DNA of 64,000 nt from Eumeta japonica. Its lineage: Eukaryota; Arthropoda; Insecta; Lepidoptera; Psychidae. A program made the position numbers and the translations under genes. The notes under the pieces are model-generated. The model was given only the letters and a program-made list of their open reading frames with translations. It did not search any database and had not been told where the DNA came from. Each line of letters opens with the position of its first letter. The stretch's first letter is position 1. The stretch is from NCBI GenBank assembly GCA_005406025.1, contig BGZK01000494.1, positions 1 to 64,000 of the forward strand. Reading direction: 5' to 3'. Shown one piece after another: positions 1 through 11,295 of the stretch.

Positions 1-850
1 AGGCTGATTCAAAAACTTACCACTGGTTTCAAGCTCCAAAAACATGAATATACATTTTTAAGTCAAAATAGACCAGCGAATAAAACTTTTTATATTATCA
101 TGAATCCGATCTTAATAAATAGACTTGTTTAGAAAATAATAGGTTATTCTTTGTATTGTGTTTGTACAGATCTCTCGATCAAACCAACCTATTTTAATAT
201 TTAACGATTTTTTTTAAAAAACACACTAAATAGATTTCAATAATGAAAATTAATTTAATACCTACAAAATTATTAAAAAAATTATAAATTGATTGGTTTA
301 GGAAACATTTTGAGAAATTATTTTAAAACGTTTTTTAATTTCGCTCCAATGATATGTTTCTGTGAAATTGACTGGTTTTGCTGCATCCGGCAATTTTACT
401 AAAAAATGAAGTAGAATAGATGTTACTGATTTTTATATTTTTAAATCGATAAAATTTTTTCGGGAAACTATTATTTTCAAAATTATATCGTCTTCCGATC
501 GAGCTCAACATTTCCGGAAACACAAATTAAATATAACCTTTTTTTAATGTTGTAAGTTCGATCTTAATTTTGTAAATCACATAAGAAAATCGAGCTTTTT
601 AATTTTAGTCTTATAGGCCACTCGAAAATTTGATCGGTCGAAATCCGGCAATTGATTTAATCTGTTCAGAAATTATGCAGAGGTTGAGTTCTCGGTCCCG
701 GTCGCTGTCGCCGCCCCGCTGTGCATCAACGTGAGAGGTTTAACGTCGTAGTCCTTTGATCTTAAAGAGATTGTGGGAGGGCAATACTTTCTGCTGCAGG
801 ATGATGAAAAACTTTTTCGCAGGTCGCATATGGAGGATAAAGAAGCAGGC
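1..850. other. AT-rich noncoding DNA, mostly unrecognised
   Basis: No coding signal or element is recognised in roughly the first 670 bases. From about 690 the GC content rises toward the retroposon tail that begins near 851. The open frame on the minus strand at 673-1077 (134 codons) runs through that repeat and is not treated as a gene. Confidence 0.5.
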
Positions 851-940
851 GAGCCATCGGAGAGTAGATGGTCACCGCCGCCCGTGGACACTCGCAAACC
901 TGGAGGAGTCTCTAGTGCGATGACGGCCTCTTGGGAGGGA
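851..940 (-). repeat. lepidopteran retroposon tail, copy 1
   Basis: The segment carries GTCACCGCCGCCCGTGGACA, then an ACTCGCAAACCTGGAGGAGTC-like stretch, then GTGCGATGACGGCC. These are the landmarks, in inverse orientation, of a tail seen in lepidopteran LINE or SINE-like repeats (forward: CCGGCAACGC, then CATGGGCGGCGG). Related copies in this window lie at 17073, 25569, 34330 and 40215. The upstream DNA from about 740 may belong to the same insertion. The exact parent element is not known to me. Confidence 0.6.
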
Positions 941-1273
941 ATGGTGTATTTAATGGCGGAGCGATCGGAGTGATGGAGAGAGGATAGAGGTAGTAGCAGG
1001 CCACTACAACTTTCACTCACTAGACGAAACGCAACAACGAAAGTTGCTAGTATCACATCCGTATCCTGCGAAAGCATAGTATTTTACTAGACGAGGTGAC
1101 CAGTTTTTAGAGCTATACTTATGTTGGCCACAACATGGACTGTACCGCGGTATACAACAATTATCATTTATCGATTGCACGTTTCAGCCAATGGACTCTC
1201 ATGAAAACCAAATTCTTTCTTTGTTGATAATTAATATATTTGATAATATATATATATGATATTAATATATAAT

Positions 1274-1275
<2 letters not shown>
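941..1275. other. noncoding DNA between repeat and microsatellite
   Basis: Nothing is recognised here beyond increasing AT content toward the microsatellite. Confidence 0.4.

Positions 1276-1347
<72 letters not shown>
1276..1347. repeat. (AT)n microsatellite
   Basis: About 36 uninterrupted AT units, flanked by degenerate TA-rich DNA. Slippage-prone, so the true length may differ from the assembled length. Confidence 0.97.
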
Positions 1348-1350
<3 letters not shown>

Positions 1351-1910
1351 AATATATATCAACGGCTCAATGAATAACGAAAACGCCAAGTGGCGGTGCA
1401 CACTTGACGGTTTCTATTCCGCATTCACTGGTCTATTGTGCGGTAGAAAGTGAAGCCGGCCGCGTCGCACGACATCGCAAACGAGACGTCTGGTTGACAA
1501 CTTAACTAGATCATTGATCGACAGCCGCATAGATCTCGAAGAATACGCATTTAAAATTTCAATATGTATTATGTCTCACGAACCACACAAGTATGTGTCT
1601 ATTATATGTCCGTCTTACTAGTTTTTCAGTTACATATTAGTAAATTAATACAAAAATGTAAATTGTTTTCCTTCTCAATGCAATAACTATAAATCATTAT
1701 TTATTTTAATTAAAGAAATATAACAAAATAATAATTCCTAACATTTGTATACACATTACACTGCTTTTGCGGTATAGCTTTGACAGGTCTATTATACATG
1801 TGAGAAAATATATATTTTTTCACTGACATGTCTCATTATCCATTGAAAACTCCAAGCTACGACGGTTGCTATTTAAATGCAAACAGTTAGAACCTAGAAT
1901 GTGCTTATTC
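1348..1910. other. noncoding DNA with a short GC-rich patch
   Basis: A GC-richer patch lies at about 1385-1500. The rest is AT-rich. No motif, gene or repeat is recognised. Confidence 0.4.
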
Positions 1911-2060
1911 TTTAGGGTTCTTTACGTTAAAAGGAACCCCTATATTACCGCTTCGTTATCCGTCTGTCTGCCTGTCAATATCATTTTTCTGAGTAATGCT
2001 TGGAGGTCTCAAACTGAGATTAATATCATATCTTCTGTCCTGAAGCTGAAAAAAATTCCA
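1911..2060 (-). repeat. GGGTTCCG-family element, fragment (copy 1)
   Basis: It begins with TTTAGGGTTCTTTACGTTAA, followed by AGGAACCCCTATA and TCCGTCTGTCTGCCTGTC. In inverse orientation this matches the terminal hairpin and the CAGACAGACGGA block at the 3' end of a dispersed family with fuller copies at 6360, 20726 and 32421. The other end is missing or too diverged to see. Confidence 0.55.
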
Positions 2061-2228
2061 ATTTTTGATTCTATGTAATCAAAAAATTTGGCGAAAAACA
2101 AGAAGCAAGGTCTCATAGCACAAGTAAAGAAAAAAAAATAGTTAATTTAGAGTTATATCTTATTTGACATATCAAAACATTTACAACAAACTTTTCGAAA
2201 AATTAAAAATCGATTAAATTTTTAGCAG

Positions 2229-2384
2229 TCCATTCTGTAAACCTAAAACCCTCCTCAGTCGATATTGTTATAACGTCAAAATTAGGTCAGGGTGAGAAAA
2301 TTTGCCCGCGGCGAGCCCTCGATTTAAGTAGTTTTTATGGTATAACGATATCGACTGAGCGGTTCAAAGTTTACAGAATTGACC
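2229..2384. repeat. fold-back (inverted-repeat) element, about 156 bp
   Basis: The left arm (about 2229-2275) contains CCATTCTGTAAACC and CAGTCGATATTGTTATAAC. The right arm (about 2338-2384) contains the complement, GGTATAACGATATCGACTGA and GTTTACAGAATTGA. Arms are about 43 bp and imperfect, with a central spacer of about 65 bp. The structure suits a small fold-back or MITE-like element. No transposase family is assigned. Confidence 0.55.
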
Positions 2385-3336
2385 TGCCGGCCCGATATCT
2401 CGCCGGTATCAGTGTTGAAAACGGAGAAAAATCGTTGGGATTTTCGGTCGATGGATGAAATATTTACATACACAATTAAGCTTGCAGGGAACCCTCGGAG
2501 AGCGTCCTAGAGAATCCTAATCGTACTTGTCCGTTTTTTTTTTTGTTAGGAACAGACAGTCTTCGACAGAAGGTCACGTTTCGCGTCCCGGCGACCTTTG
2601 CTTGTGAAATCGGCGAGCCGAATGAAGCGTGCAGTCCTTCGCCCAGATTCCGATATCGATTAATTTTTCGAGCAATTAATCGATATCGACGAAGACAACG
2701 AACGTTCCAGAAAAAAAAACATTTTTTTTTTAACAGTGAATGTATTCGACGAGTATCTTATTATCAGCATATTGTAAGTAAATACCTCGAATATAGACGT
2801 TAAAAATAGTCCGTCGGATGGTACACAACGCCTGTATTTAGAAACAAAAACCAAACTAAGTCAGTTCTCTATAAACGTGTCAGCTCTAAACACACATTCG
2901 CGCTTAAGTATGTGTACTGACTGTCGTTAAGCAGTCAACGACCGTCCTACCACCACTAGATCGTACGTATCCCGCCGCCATGACACGTCTCCGATATTAA
3001 TTAGCAACGCTCTGTGCAACTCTTGCTTAGGTCTATAGCCTGAAAACGATTTCGGAAACAGCACCGCTTATATCACACTGTGTTAAACTCACTTTTCCAT
3101 TCCTGCGCAATGACCACCAGCGGGACTATAAGTCGGGTATATCTCTGTCACTGGGCGGTTGAAGTTAAAAAATTCGGTTTACAGGCATAATATTAACCCC
3201 ACTTCTACACTGAAATCTTTTGCATGCGATCGGAACGCCGCTCGTCGAAACTCGACTGAAACAATTAATTGGCTTTTCGATGTATTCTTAGATGCTTTAC
3301 TCACAAATAACGCAAATTAATTTTCATACGTAGCTG
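2385..3336. other. noncoding DNA, mixed composition
   Basis: Apart from the small hairpin at 2651-2688 nothing is recognised. Homopolymer T and A runs flank 2530-2550 and 2710-2735. Confidence 0.4.
2651..2688. repeat. perfect 14-bp inverted repeat
   Basis: CGATATCGATTAAT at 2651-2664 is matched by its exact complement ATTAATCGATATCG at 2675-2688 around a 10-nt loop. No function is evident. It contains two ATCGAT and two TTAAT-type homeodomain-like cores. Confidence 0.85.
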
Positions 3337-3343
3337 TATAAAA
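3337..3343 (+). promoter_or_regulatory. possible TATA box
   Basis: TATAAAA lies about 200 bp upstream of the short ATG frame at 3541. In AT-rich DNA such matches are common, and no initiator could be identified with confidence. Confidence 0.15.
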
Positions 3344-3540
3344 GCGTGTATCGTGTTTGGATGAAGTTAAAAATGCTCTGAGTGCGCGTCGCCGCGACGT
3401 ACCGTTTGCGCAACTTCGGGTAGTGTCGGTAGTCGCCATTTCATATTTCCTTGTATTAGTTCTTACAGTTTTATTAGTGTACATCGGTCAGTTTAAAAGA
3501 ATTAGCATTGAAACCATAAAAGTATTCGTTAATTTTAAAC

Positions 3541-3690
3541 ATGAATGACAGTGATAGCGATAATATAAAAGGTTCACAACTGCATGTAGCAAAGACTATA
3601 AATTTTCATGTTTTTTTGTTTTCATCAAAAAATGTTTTATTACATATTAAATGGATAGAAGATGTTTTAAAATCACCAGACGTTCCATGA
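3541..3690 (+). CDS. short ORF, 49 codons, unrecognised
   Basis: An ATG preceded by TTTTAAAC opens a 49-codon frame ending in TGA. The first residues are acidic and polar (M-N-D-S-D-S-D-N) and the rest is mixed. I recognise no domain. A TATAAAA lies about 200 bp upstream. A pyrimidine run ending in CAG (TTTTTTCTCCTTGTTCAG, ending near 3740) lies about 50 bp downstream and could be a splice acceptor. The frame overlaps the end of another short open frame (TTG at 3357 to 3548) by a few bases. It could be the first exon of a transposon or host gene, but a frame this short is expected by chance. I give it only as a weak candidate. Confidence 0.12.
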   Translation: MNDSDSDNIKGSQLHVAKTINFHVFLFSSKNVLLHIKWIEDVLKSPDVP

Positions 3691-5330
3691 CGGCTCATTT
3701 TTTGATTCTACCCCATCTATTCTTTTTTCTCCTTGTTCAGATCGTCATGTTTGGCTGTGAATTTAATGTCGCCATAATAATTTACGTATAACCTTCGCTC
3801 AGTCTTTGCATTTTCGAAATACGTTCCCGCATGACCGTTTCATCGTGTGAATTACTCAATACGGAGTTATTGCATACTTAAAACAAAGTATCATATTATT
3901 TATTATGACGTTTGACGAATTCGCGCCAATTCCGATTAAAACTGACGCATGACGGCCGCGCGAAAATCCCGCATCCACCGCTCAAACGTCCACGACAGCC
4001 GTACGACCTTCTGTTCACCCCAAAAAAGGTAGCGGCGTGATGAGTTAGACAAACAGTCGTGTCGCCGGACAGCTCGGGCGCGGGGACGTCACGCAGGCTC
4101 TAACCTAGATGCTCAGCGCGGGTGAACGTCGGCGCGTCGTGTTGCGCGAACAATGGGAAGCTCAAAACGCAGTCGTTGGACGGAAACGATGAAAAAGAGG
4201 GACGTTGCGCAAGCGCACCGTCGCCTTCGTCATCCGCGGTGCATTCGTATGTGGATGCGCATACACAGGGTCGCAGCAAGAGGATCTGGGCCTGAGCGTG
4301 CGAGGAAATTTGATGAGTACCAGAAGTAAATGGAAGACTTAAAGTTTTAAGGACACCTAAACATAAAATACTATTACTCGGTCGCTTGAAGGTCGAAATT
4401 GACGAAGTATACATTTCGTCAACTGCGGGATTACATTTTACTGTTTTCTTGATCAATATTAGAAGGGGGAAAAATAACTAATATTAAAATATATGTATAT
4501 GTACTCATTACAAGAAAAGACGTCATATCAGGTCGGGCCTAGGATGCCATTAACATCAAATCCGTCACTGCAAATCTGGTTTGAGGACGTTTCACAAAAC
4601 GGATTGCGGCTGGTTGAAGAATTGTTTTTTTTGAGTTTTTTCCTATTCTTCTTCCAACCCAGCAAAATCATGAAAAACCGGCCAAGAGCTAATCCGAAAT
4701 CTACACTTTTTGTAATCAATGTTAGTTTAATATAGACCTGTACTTGGACTACGGCCTGATCGCCTGTTTTTATAAGACTCCCGCGCGCAGGACTGCACGA
4801 CGTGGGTTGTGCAATACTCAATTCTAAATATTGATCCTCATAACCATTGTTTAAGAGTGTCGACTCTATTTATAATAGCACTTAGTGGCAGTTTACAGAA
4901 ATAAATTATTTTTAAGTATCACAAAGTATATCATTCAGAAGTAGACCATCGACAGAGAAAATTCACATCCCACGTGATACTAACATCGTGGCTGAACGTC
5001 GGAGTAAATTTATATCGCACTTTTTACACCATAATCATCAGCTTTACATGTTGGGACCCTCAAATTAAATACTGTTTAATTGGAGGGTCAAAGGTTCAGG
5101 GTTGAAATTGTTTAATATGAAAACGTAGGATCACCCTCACGAGAAAAGAGCAAGTGTTGCCATTGTACCGACAAAATTAATTTTAATGCCTAGGTTTAGA
5201 ATTGAATGTTATTATAACGGTATCCAGCAATGCCTAAGTTAAAGACGTGATAGTCAGATATTTGCAAAACTATTTCTATTCCTTTATACATTTTACACAT
5301 TTACGAAAGCGAGAGCTACGCAACGAGCCT
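3691..5330. other. noncoding DNA with GC-rich island at about 3930-4290
   Basis: The island contains many CG dinucleotides and GCGCAAGCGCACC-type words, unlike the flanks. The open frames through it (for example minus 4100-4456) show no recognisable protein. The rest is AT-rich with nothing recognised. Confidence 0.4.
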
Positions 5331-5367
5331 GTCTTCGCTGCTGGATGAAAAGCCACTGTCAGCATGA

Positions 5368-5520
5368 CGGTATTTAGCGTGCTAAATCTCATCATATTGT
5401 GCTAAATCGAATACTAATTAGATTCAGTGCGGCAGAAAAGACGCGGTCGGCATAATTAGTGTGCTAACTGATTTTACTGCAATTATTGCGTTTGCTAAAT
5501 TTAGATAGTGTGCCAAATTG
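5368..5520. repeat. irregular GTGCTAAAT-type repeats
   Basis: GTGCTAAAT, GTGCTAACT, TTGCTAAATT and GTGCCAAATT recur four to five times in about 150 bp at irregular spacing. This resembles a decayed tandem array or a binding-site cluster. No family is recognised. Confidence 0.35.
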
Positions 5521-5559
5521 GATGTTATGTAAAGGCACCTTAAAGAAGGGAATTCATTC

Positions 5560-6359
5560 GATGCACCTAAAAATGTACCAAATACGAATTAATTTTAATC
5601 ATTAAAGGTCTAAGGGCTGGTGTTTGATAAATAACAGCTTCATTTTGTTTTTATATGAAATAATTAAGACAAATTTAATACTTCATAATTAATATATGGA
5701 AATTATTGTTAACGAAACTAAACTTATTAATACCTATATGCAAGGAGCGATCAAAGTTTGATAATTTTTTGTTACAAGTCTATGTTTTTGAAAATGTGAC
5801 TACCGCTCTTAGTAATAATGCATCATTTGAAACCGTTTTTTCGACACTTCAAGCATTACACGAATTTAATGAATGGCGTTAACTGTTAACGGTGAAGATT
5901 ATGGCTGCGTTAACTAAATATTAATTTGACCAACTGCAGATGTGTCGGTGATGACAGCTACAGTCAAAGGCAAGCTAACAAAACTCATAGACACTATTAT
6001 ACCTTTTATTGTCCCGTCTACAGTATTTGTTAAAGGAGGTCGAACACAAAAAATATATACTCACACAAACATTGCAGTTATAATTTTAAATATTTCGAAC
6101 CTTTTATCCCATCATCTTAAGTACTTAATTTAAATATTTTTCAAACTGGGAAATACTATTCAGTGTGCTGAAATTACAGATAGCTCATTTAAAGTATTTG
6201 GATTTTAAAATTATTTTTTCGTACAACGGAAACCATCAAGCGACCGTTCCGACCGACGACGGAGCTCCGAGAGATGATTGCGGGTTTATGTAATACATTC
6301 AAGATCATTCACGACTCGATACCGATTGAGCTCGAAAGGCTCGTAAACGAAGAGTAATA
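5560..6359. other. AT-rich noncoding DNA
   Basis: No gene or repeat is recognised. The short plus-strand frame at 5942-6133 has no recognisable domain. Confidence 0.4.
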
Positions 6360-7120
6360 AAAAAACCGGTCAAGTGCAAGTCGAACCATTCTCAGTGTAA
6401 GGTTCCGAAGTAGAATTACAAATAAATGCACTACAGATGAAAAAACGACTTCGTTACACTTTTTCCGTGTTTCATGCATAGAAAGCACTTTAGTCACCTA
6501 TAACTAGAGGAACAAGTGGGTATGTCGAATATTACTCTTAAAATAGCGTAAACTAAAAAGCACCAGCAAAAAAGCGTATCTTCGTGGCACTTACGTCCTT
6601 TTGTTGAGAAACGCAATTTTTCGGCAATAATAGTATATCCCATAGTGTTTAAAATAATTTTCGTTGAAAACATTTATTAATCCTTTGTAAATTTTTACAT
6701 ATTTTTTTGGACTTACGGTTTAAAAAATAAATGGGAACATAATTAATACTATTTCCGAAAATGTTTACTTCATAAAAAAAAATTGCTTAAAAACTTTAAA
6801 TTTTATTTAAAAGAACTGTCGAATAATATGCCATACATTGATGTTTGCTGAAAAAAAAATTTTTCAACTTCTATTACATGTGTGAAGTGCCCCCCTAGAA
6901 ACATTTATTTTTCCATTTAACTACTACACTAAGTAGGGGCTTATACAATACACCTACACTATAAATTTTATCAATATACGTTCGTATGTATGTAGTTTTA
7001 TAATAAAATATAGTTTTTTAATAAAATACCTGCGAAGTACGCAGACGGACGGACGGTCGGACAGACATGACGAAACAATAAGGGTTCCGTTTTTGCCAAT
7101 TTGGCTCGGAACCCTAAAAA
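6360..7120 (+). repeat. GGGTTCCG-family element, long copy (copy 2)
   Basis: The left end reads AAAAACCGGTCAAGTGCAAG, then TCGAACCATTCTCAG and AGGTTCCGAAG. The right end has ACGGACGGACGGTCGGACAG, then AAGGGTTCCGTTTTTGCCAA and TCGGAACCCTAAAAA. The terminal GGGTTCCG...CGGAACCC can form a hairpin. Both ends match elements common in Lepidoptera. At about 760 bp it is longer than the roughly 440-bp copies at 20726 and 32421, so an insertion or internal expansion is likely. No transposase is encoded, so it is non-autonomous. Class uncertain. Confidence 0.6.
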
Positions 7121-9563
7121 TACAAATGTACCTCAACAAAGTAAAGTAACGACTGTTCAAAGATTATGCCCACGATAAAGCTAGTGGATGCAATCCGTTA
7201 AACGATTTCCACTTTAATCCGCATGCGCAACGCGACGGAAATATCGTCAACGCGTCCTGCGCTAGGCGGGATGTGTCGCAAGCGCCGTGCGCGACACGTC
7301 ACGAGGTGGCGCAAACGCACTGAGAACGCGTTTCGACTAGAAGACTATCGCAGCTAAGCTGGGTACGGTCTACGGATCCATGGTGATGATTTATGAATTT
7401 GATGATTAGAATAATGGCACCGATAGCGCTGACCTCGAATTGATTTTGCACCACAAATATAAAGAGAAAATGGATGTTTGCGAAACTGGATTTATTTTAC
7501 TGTAGACGAAATGATTAAATTTGAAATAAGCAAACGCACAAAATAAAAACAGTATACCCACGATTCGTGCAGTTCCTTTATTTAAAAAATATTTTTAATA
7601 TATTTATGAATTAAATTTGGTATAATTAAATCTTACACCAACCACGCGATATGAAACCAGTGTTACACAAGAGCACATTAAAAGATGTAGGTGTTAATGT
7701 AAGAAAGTGTAATAATTACTTTGACCATTACGCGCACTTGCAATTAATTTGAATATAAAGGTTACAACGATCTAGATAAAAATTATTCCATTGCTTGTTT
7801 AGATAACATACACTTCCGGATAAATACCAAATCAAATTTGTATTACCCTATGTCGAGAAAAAGATATATCTTTTAAGTGCCTTCGTTATTTTAGATATTT
7901 CTTCTATCGATGTTTATTGAGATCGTAAATAAAAAAAATTAAATGGTTTATTTTTTCTCTCACTTTGTCTTTGATAATAATAATAATGAATACATACCTT
8001 TTTTCCTCTTTTAGTACAAAAGTGTACCTATCTCATACTTCATTCGTGGTGTGTGCAAATAAACACGAGAGCCGTCCTGTGTAGTTAGCTTAGGGATTGG
8101 GCTAATACGAACTAGTTGTTTTAATTCATTTAGTAATTAATTAAAGTGATTGTGTAAGAGTGTATTCTGAATAAGGCATTAAAAAAATTAAGACAGTAAC
8201 GAACTAATTGCAAGGTGTGACAACTCTATTATTACGGGCGAGAGATATTGGTCTATGTGCGGATCGAACGAAAGCCATCAATGTACGAAGGCTTCTTACC
8301 TACCACCTGACGATTATCTGATTCAGGGTGAAAAATATAGCCGGATGAGGCCGCACACGGTGCCGTAGACTAACGCGGTTTTGCCGTAGACAGCTGCAAG
8401 GCTGACCGCGGAAGCAAAGAAGAAACCGCAGCGATCTCAACCAAGGAGTTATGATTGAGACGCATGTTGAATAAGTAACTTTGACAGTTTGGAAAGAAAG
8501 CGCTAAAGACATCTTCGATTTAATATAGATTTTTCGTCGTCACATCTGTTGGTTCAGTTTATTCAACTGCTATAATACAGTTTTCTTACATCAAAGAATC
8601 TATCGAGGCGTCAAAGACCGAAAGGAGGTGGCACTTCTTAAAGTATACAACTTTTCTGATGCAAACACTGGATGCGTTTCGTGAATGCAACTGCAATAGC
8701 TCCGGGGTGCATTTTAGTTAACAAAAAATGCGGTTGTCATAGAAGTGGCTAAGGATTCATGTAATACACGAATTGATATTTTCATATTTCTGCTAAAAGA
8801 CAACAATGTGTTGAATTATGAATACCGTAAAACAATCATAATTATTAAACAGTGTACAGAAATCGGAATAACACTAGAATAAGTTGAATTTTTGTAGCAT
8901 AAGTCAAAAAAGTTATTATAAATTAATTCATGCGTGTACAATGCGGGCGTCTATTGTAGCGTATAAAAGTGTGAATAATTTATACGTAAAACTCTCACGT
9001 AGCCGCAGCTTGATCGAGTCGTGTATTTCGTAATCCGCTTACGAATAATAAATGCGGCCCTTGAGGCTTTACACGAGTTGGGAGAAGCTAATCCCTTATT
9101 GTACTTGATGTCCTTAAGCTCACCAATCTGATTCGAGATTAAAACATCATGGAAACTGACGCAGTAGACTAAGACCATAGTGAAAGGCTAAAAACATAGA
9201 CGTTCAACAATGGCGTTCGTGGTTAACAGTATAGAGTTCTGAATTTGATATGCGATCAAACGGCGCATTTGTAGATTAGTGAAACCGCATAAGTATACTA
9301 TTACCTATTGTTTAACAGAGTTATCTATTACGGGAATATTTACAAATAAGTATAATAATCAGAGTGATTGTGGACCATCGGTGTTAGCTTATGAACAATT
9401 ATACAGTTTAACAAATCAATAATGGAACTCCGAACTACAACAAACAATACAATAATACAGGTATGACTAACTGGAAATTAATGAATAATAATATAATAAA
9501 TAAATGAAATGATGTAGATAATAAGATTGATATTAAAATGAATTTAAATGATAGTAATAGTTT
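7121..9563. other. noncoding DNA with GC-rich island at about 7190-7345
   Basis: The island has dense CG dinucleotides and words such as GCATGCGCAACGCGACGG (7221 on), including an NRF-1/ewg-like GCATGCGC core. A second moderately GC-rich patch lies at about 8330-8450. No gene or known repeat is recognised in the remainder. Confidence 0.4.
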
Positions 9564-9630
9564 TCGGACCGAGGGAATTGGACATTAAGCCACCCACGCT
9601 GGCTCAGTGAGGGTAAGGACCAGTGAGGGT
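9564..9630 (+). repeat. dispersed repeat fragment, TTAAGCCACC family (copy 1)
   Basis: CGGACCGAGGG, then ACATTAAGCCACCCACGCTG and GGCTCAGTGAGGGT. The same wording occurs at 25681 and 42979. It resembles part of a lepidopteran non-LTR retrotransposon untranslated region, from memory only. Confidence 0.4.
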
Positions 9631-9819
9631 GGAGGACAGAGAGAGTAAGGGGGTTGCCAGCGACCGTCGTCATCATTGCGGTAACAAGACCGGGACCTAC
9701 AACATGACGAACTTCCCGACACAAAGGTTTATGGCAGGGTATTTCTTAGCGGTAGGTTAACAAAAACAAAACCAAAAAATGTGACACAGCGACATACTAG
9801 TACCCTCACAAGAGCATGA

Positions 9820-9908
9820 GAAACTTAAACATCTATAATATAATTAATTATATTAATATTTAGTAATAATATTTAATAATAAAAGAAACTTAAACATCTA
9901 TAATATAA
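9820..9908. repeat. direct repeat, 24 bp, period 65
   Basis: A 24-base word starting GAAACTTAAACATCTATAAT occurs at 9820-9843 and again at 9885-9908. The intervening DNA is TAAT-rich. It is consistent with a local tandem duplication. Confidence 0.85.
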
Positions 9909-10984
9909 GTAATTAGATACATAACCTATATTAAATGATTGCGTCCATTGTCGGTGGCAAGCAGCTCTATATGATTCTCGACATAGGATCGCAGCTCTTG
10001 TTGCTCGACGGTTGGAAAGTGAACGTCCGTAACGTAATAGCGCGCGGACGGGAAGTGGTGCGCGCGCGCACGCCGAGAAAACATCTCACCGCTGCATTCT
10101 AAATGCACTCTCGGCCGAGAGCGGCGGAGGGCGGCATAGAGTCGGTCGGAGTGCACTCGCAAAGGGTCCCGAGACCCTACTTAGTCAAATTTTTACTGCA
10201 CACTAATTTGCTTATGTATTCAAAAATTTGTTTACTGATTCTAACACCGTTTTCAGTCATTTTCTTTTGTCTACTCTCGATTCGAAGAAGAGAAAAATAA
10301 ATAATTAAATGTTATGTCGATGAAAAAAGTTAATCGTCGCAATAAAATAATACGGTAAAATTAGGCAAATTTCACTTAACCTTTATGGTGTAAATTGTTC
10401 AAAATAAATGTTCGTACTGTGATTTATTTTAAAATTTCGAAAATTATGTATCCTAGCCAACTACTAAAAAGTATGTTTTCCTTCGATCAATTTTTGATTT
10501 TTTATGTAAATAGATTACAATGTTAATGTACTTTTGTAACGACAAACCATTTATTTTTTCATTAAACTATCGTTTAACGTAAAACATTTTTTTTTATTTA
10601 TACTTATAATAGCTTACTCGTAGAATGATAACTTAATTATAAGTAAATGTAATTAGTCGCGCTGTTTTTCCAATAAGTCGAGAAATATATTTATCGGCCG
10701 TACATAAACTTTTCAACTTGTGACGTTATACAAGATATTAGTTTATATATAAAAACAATTAGTGATCAATAAAATAAAATAATCATAGAACTTTCTTAAA
10801 ATTCTTTAAATCTTCTGATTCTTAATTTTAACGTCGCTAATCAGAGTACGAAATATTTATAGTTTTCTTTCCTATCTGTTTCAGACAAGTTGAGCTGTTT
10901 ATAAAAATACAAACAGATCAACTCTGACTGCACTGTCAGCGAAGGAAAAAATTACATGATTTATTTTTAGTTCTTGTATCTTCT
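9909..10984. other. noncoding DNA with GC-rich island at about 9950-10180
   Basis: The island includes GCGCGCGCACGCCGAG and GGCCGAGAGCGGCGGAGGG. Open frames on both strands (minus 9926-10162, plus 10103-10300) are not recognisable proteins. The remainder is AT-rich. Confidence 0.4.
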
Positions 10985-11012
10985 CACACACACACACACA
11001 CACACACACACA
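10985..11012. repeat. (CA)14 microsatellite
   Basis: Uninterrupted CA dinucleotides, immediately followed by a short tandem array. Confidence 0.97.
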
Positions 11013-11084
11013 ACTAAACTATAAAAACGTTATTTACTAAACTATAAAAACGTTATCTACTAAACTAAAAAAACACTAAACTAA
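11013..11084. repeat. 23-bp tandem repeat
   Basis: Units at 11013-11035 and 11036-11058 (ACTAAACTATAAAAACGTTA plus three bases) differ at one base. They are followed by shortened units at 11059-11074 and 11075-11084. The array directly abuts the 3' side of the minus-strand SINE. Confidence 0.9.
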
Positions 11085-11089
11085 AGCAT

Positions 11090-11295
11090 CGAGGTCTCGT
11101 ATAGGTATCAGATAGTCGGCACAATTAGTTTATAGCTTTTTATGCAAATAGATACACATAAGATATAGAAGCAACTAGACTCAAGACAAACATTATTTTT
11201 TTAATAAAATAAATGTTTGTCTTGCGCAGGAGTCGAACCCATCACCACGACGCAGCAGGCAGGGTCACTACCGACTGTGCCGATCAGGCAGTTAC
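11090..11295 (-). repeat. tRNA-derived SINE
   Basis: Read on the minus strand, the head is tRNA-like. An A-box-like GGCACAGTCGGTAGTG lies at 11267-11282, and a B-box GGGTTCGACTCC at 11229-11240, about 30 bp apart as in a tRNA. It is followed by GCGCAAGACAAACATT and, after an A/T-rich stretch, AATGTTTGTCTTGAGTCT, which is the wording of common lepidopteran SINE bodies. The 3' part is A/T-rich and ends near the CTAAACT tandem array. The tRNA-like head cannot be a working tRNA because no good acceptor stem is seen. Confidence 0.65.

Noticed and set aside
673..1077. 134-codon minus-strand open frame, the longest in the window
   Set aside because: It runs through the lepidopteran retroposon tail and its flank. 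Its residues come from the repeat read backwards, not from a known protein.
4100..4456. 118-codon minus-strand frame
   Set aside because: No recognisable domain. It is explained by the GC-rich island.
11222..11295. tRNA gene on the minus strand
   Set aside because: Followed by a typical SINE body, and stem pairing is poor.
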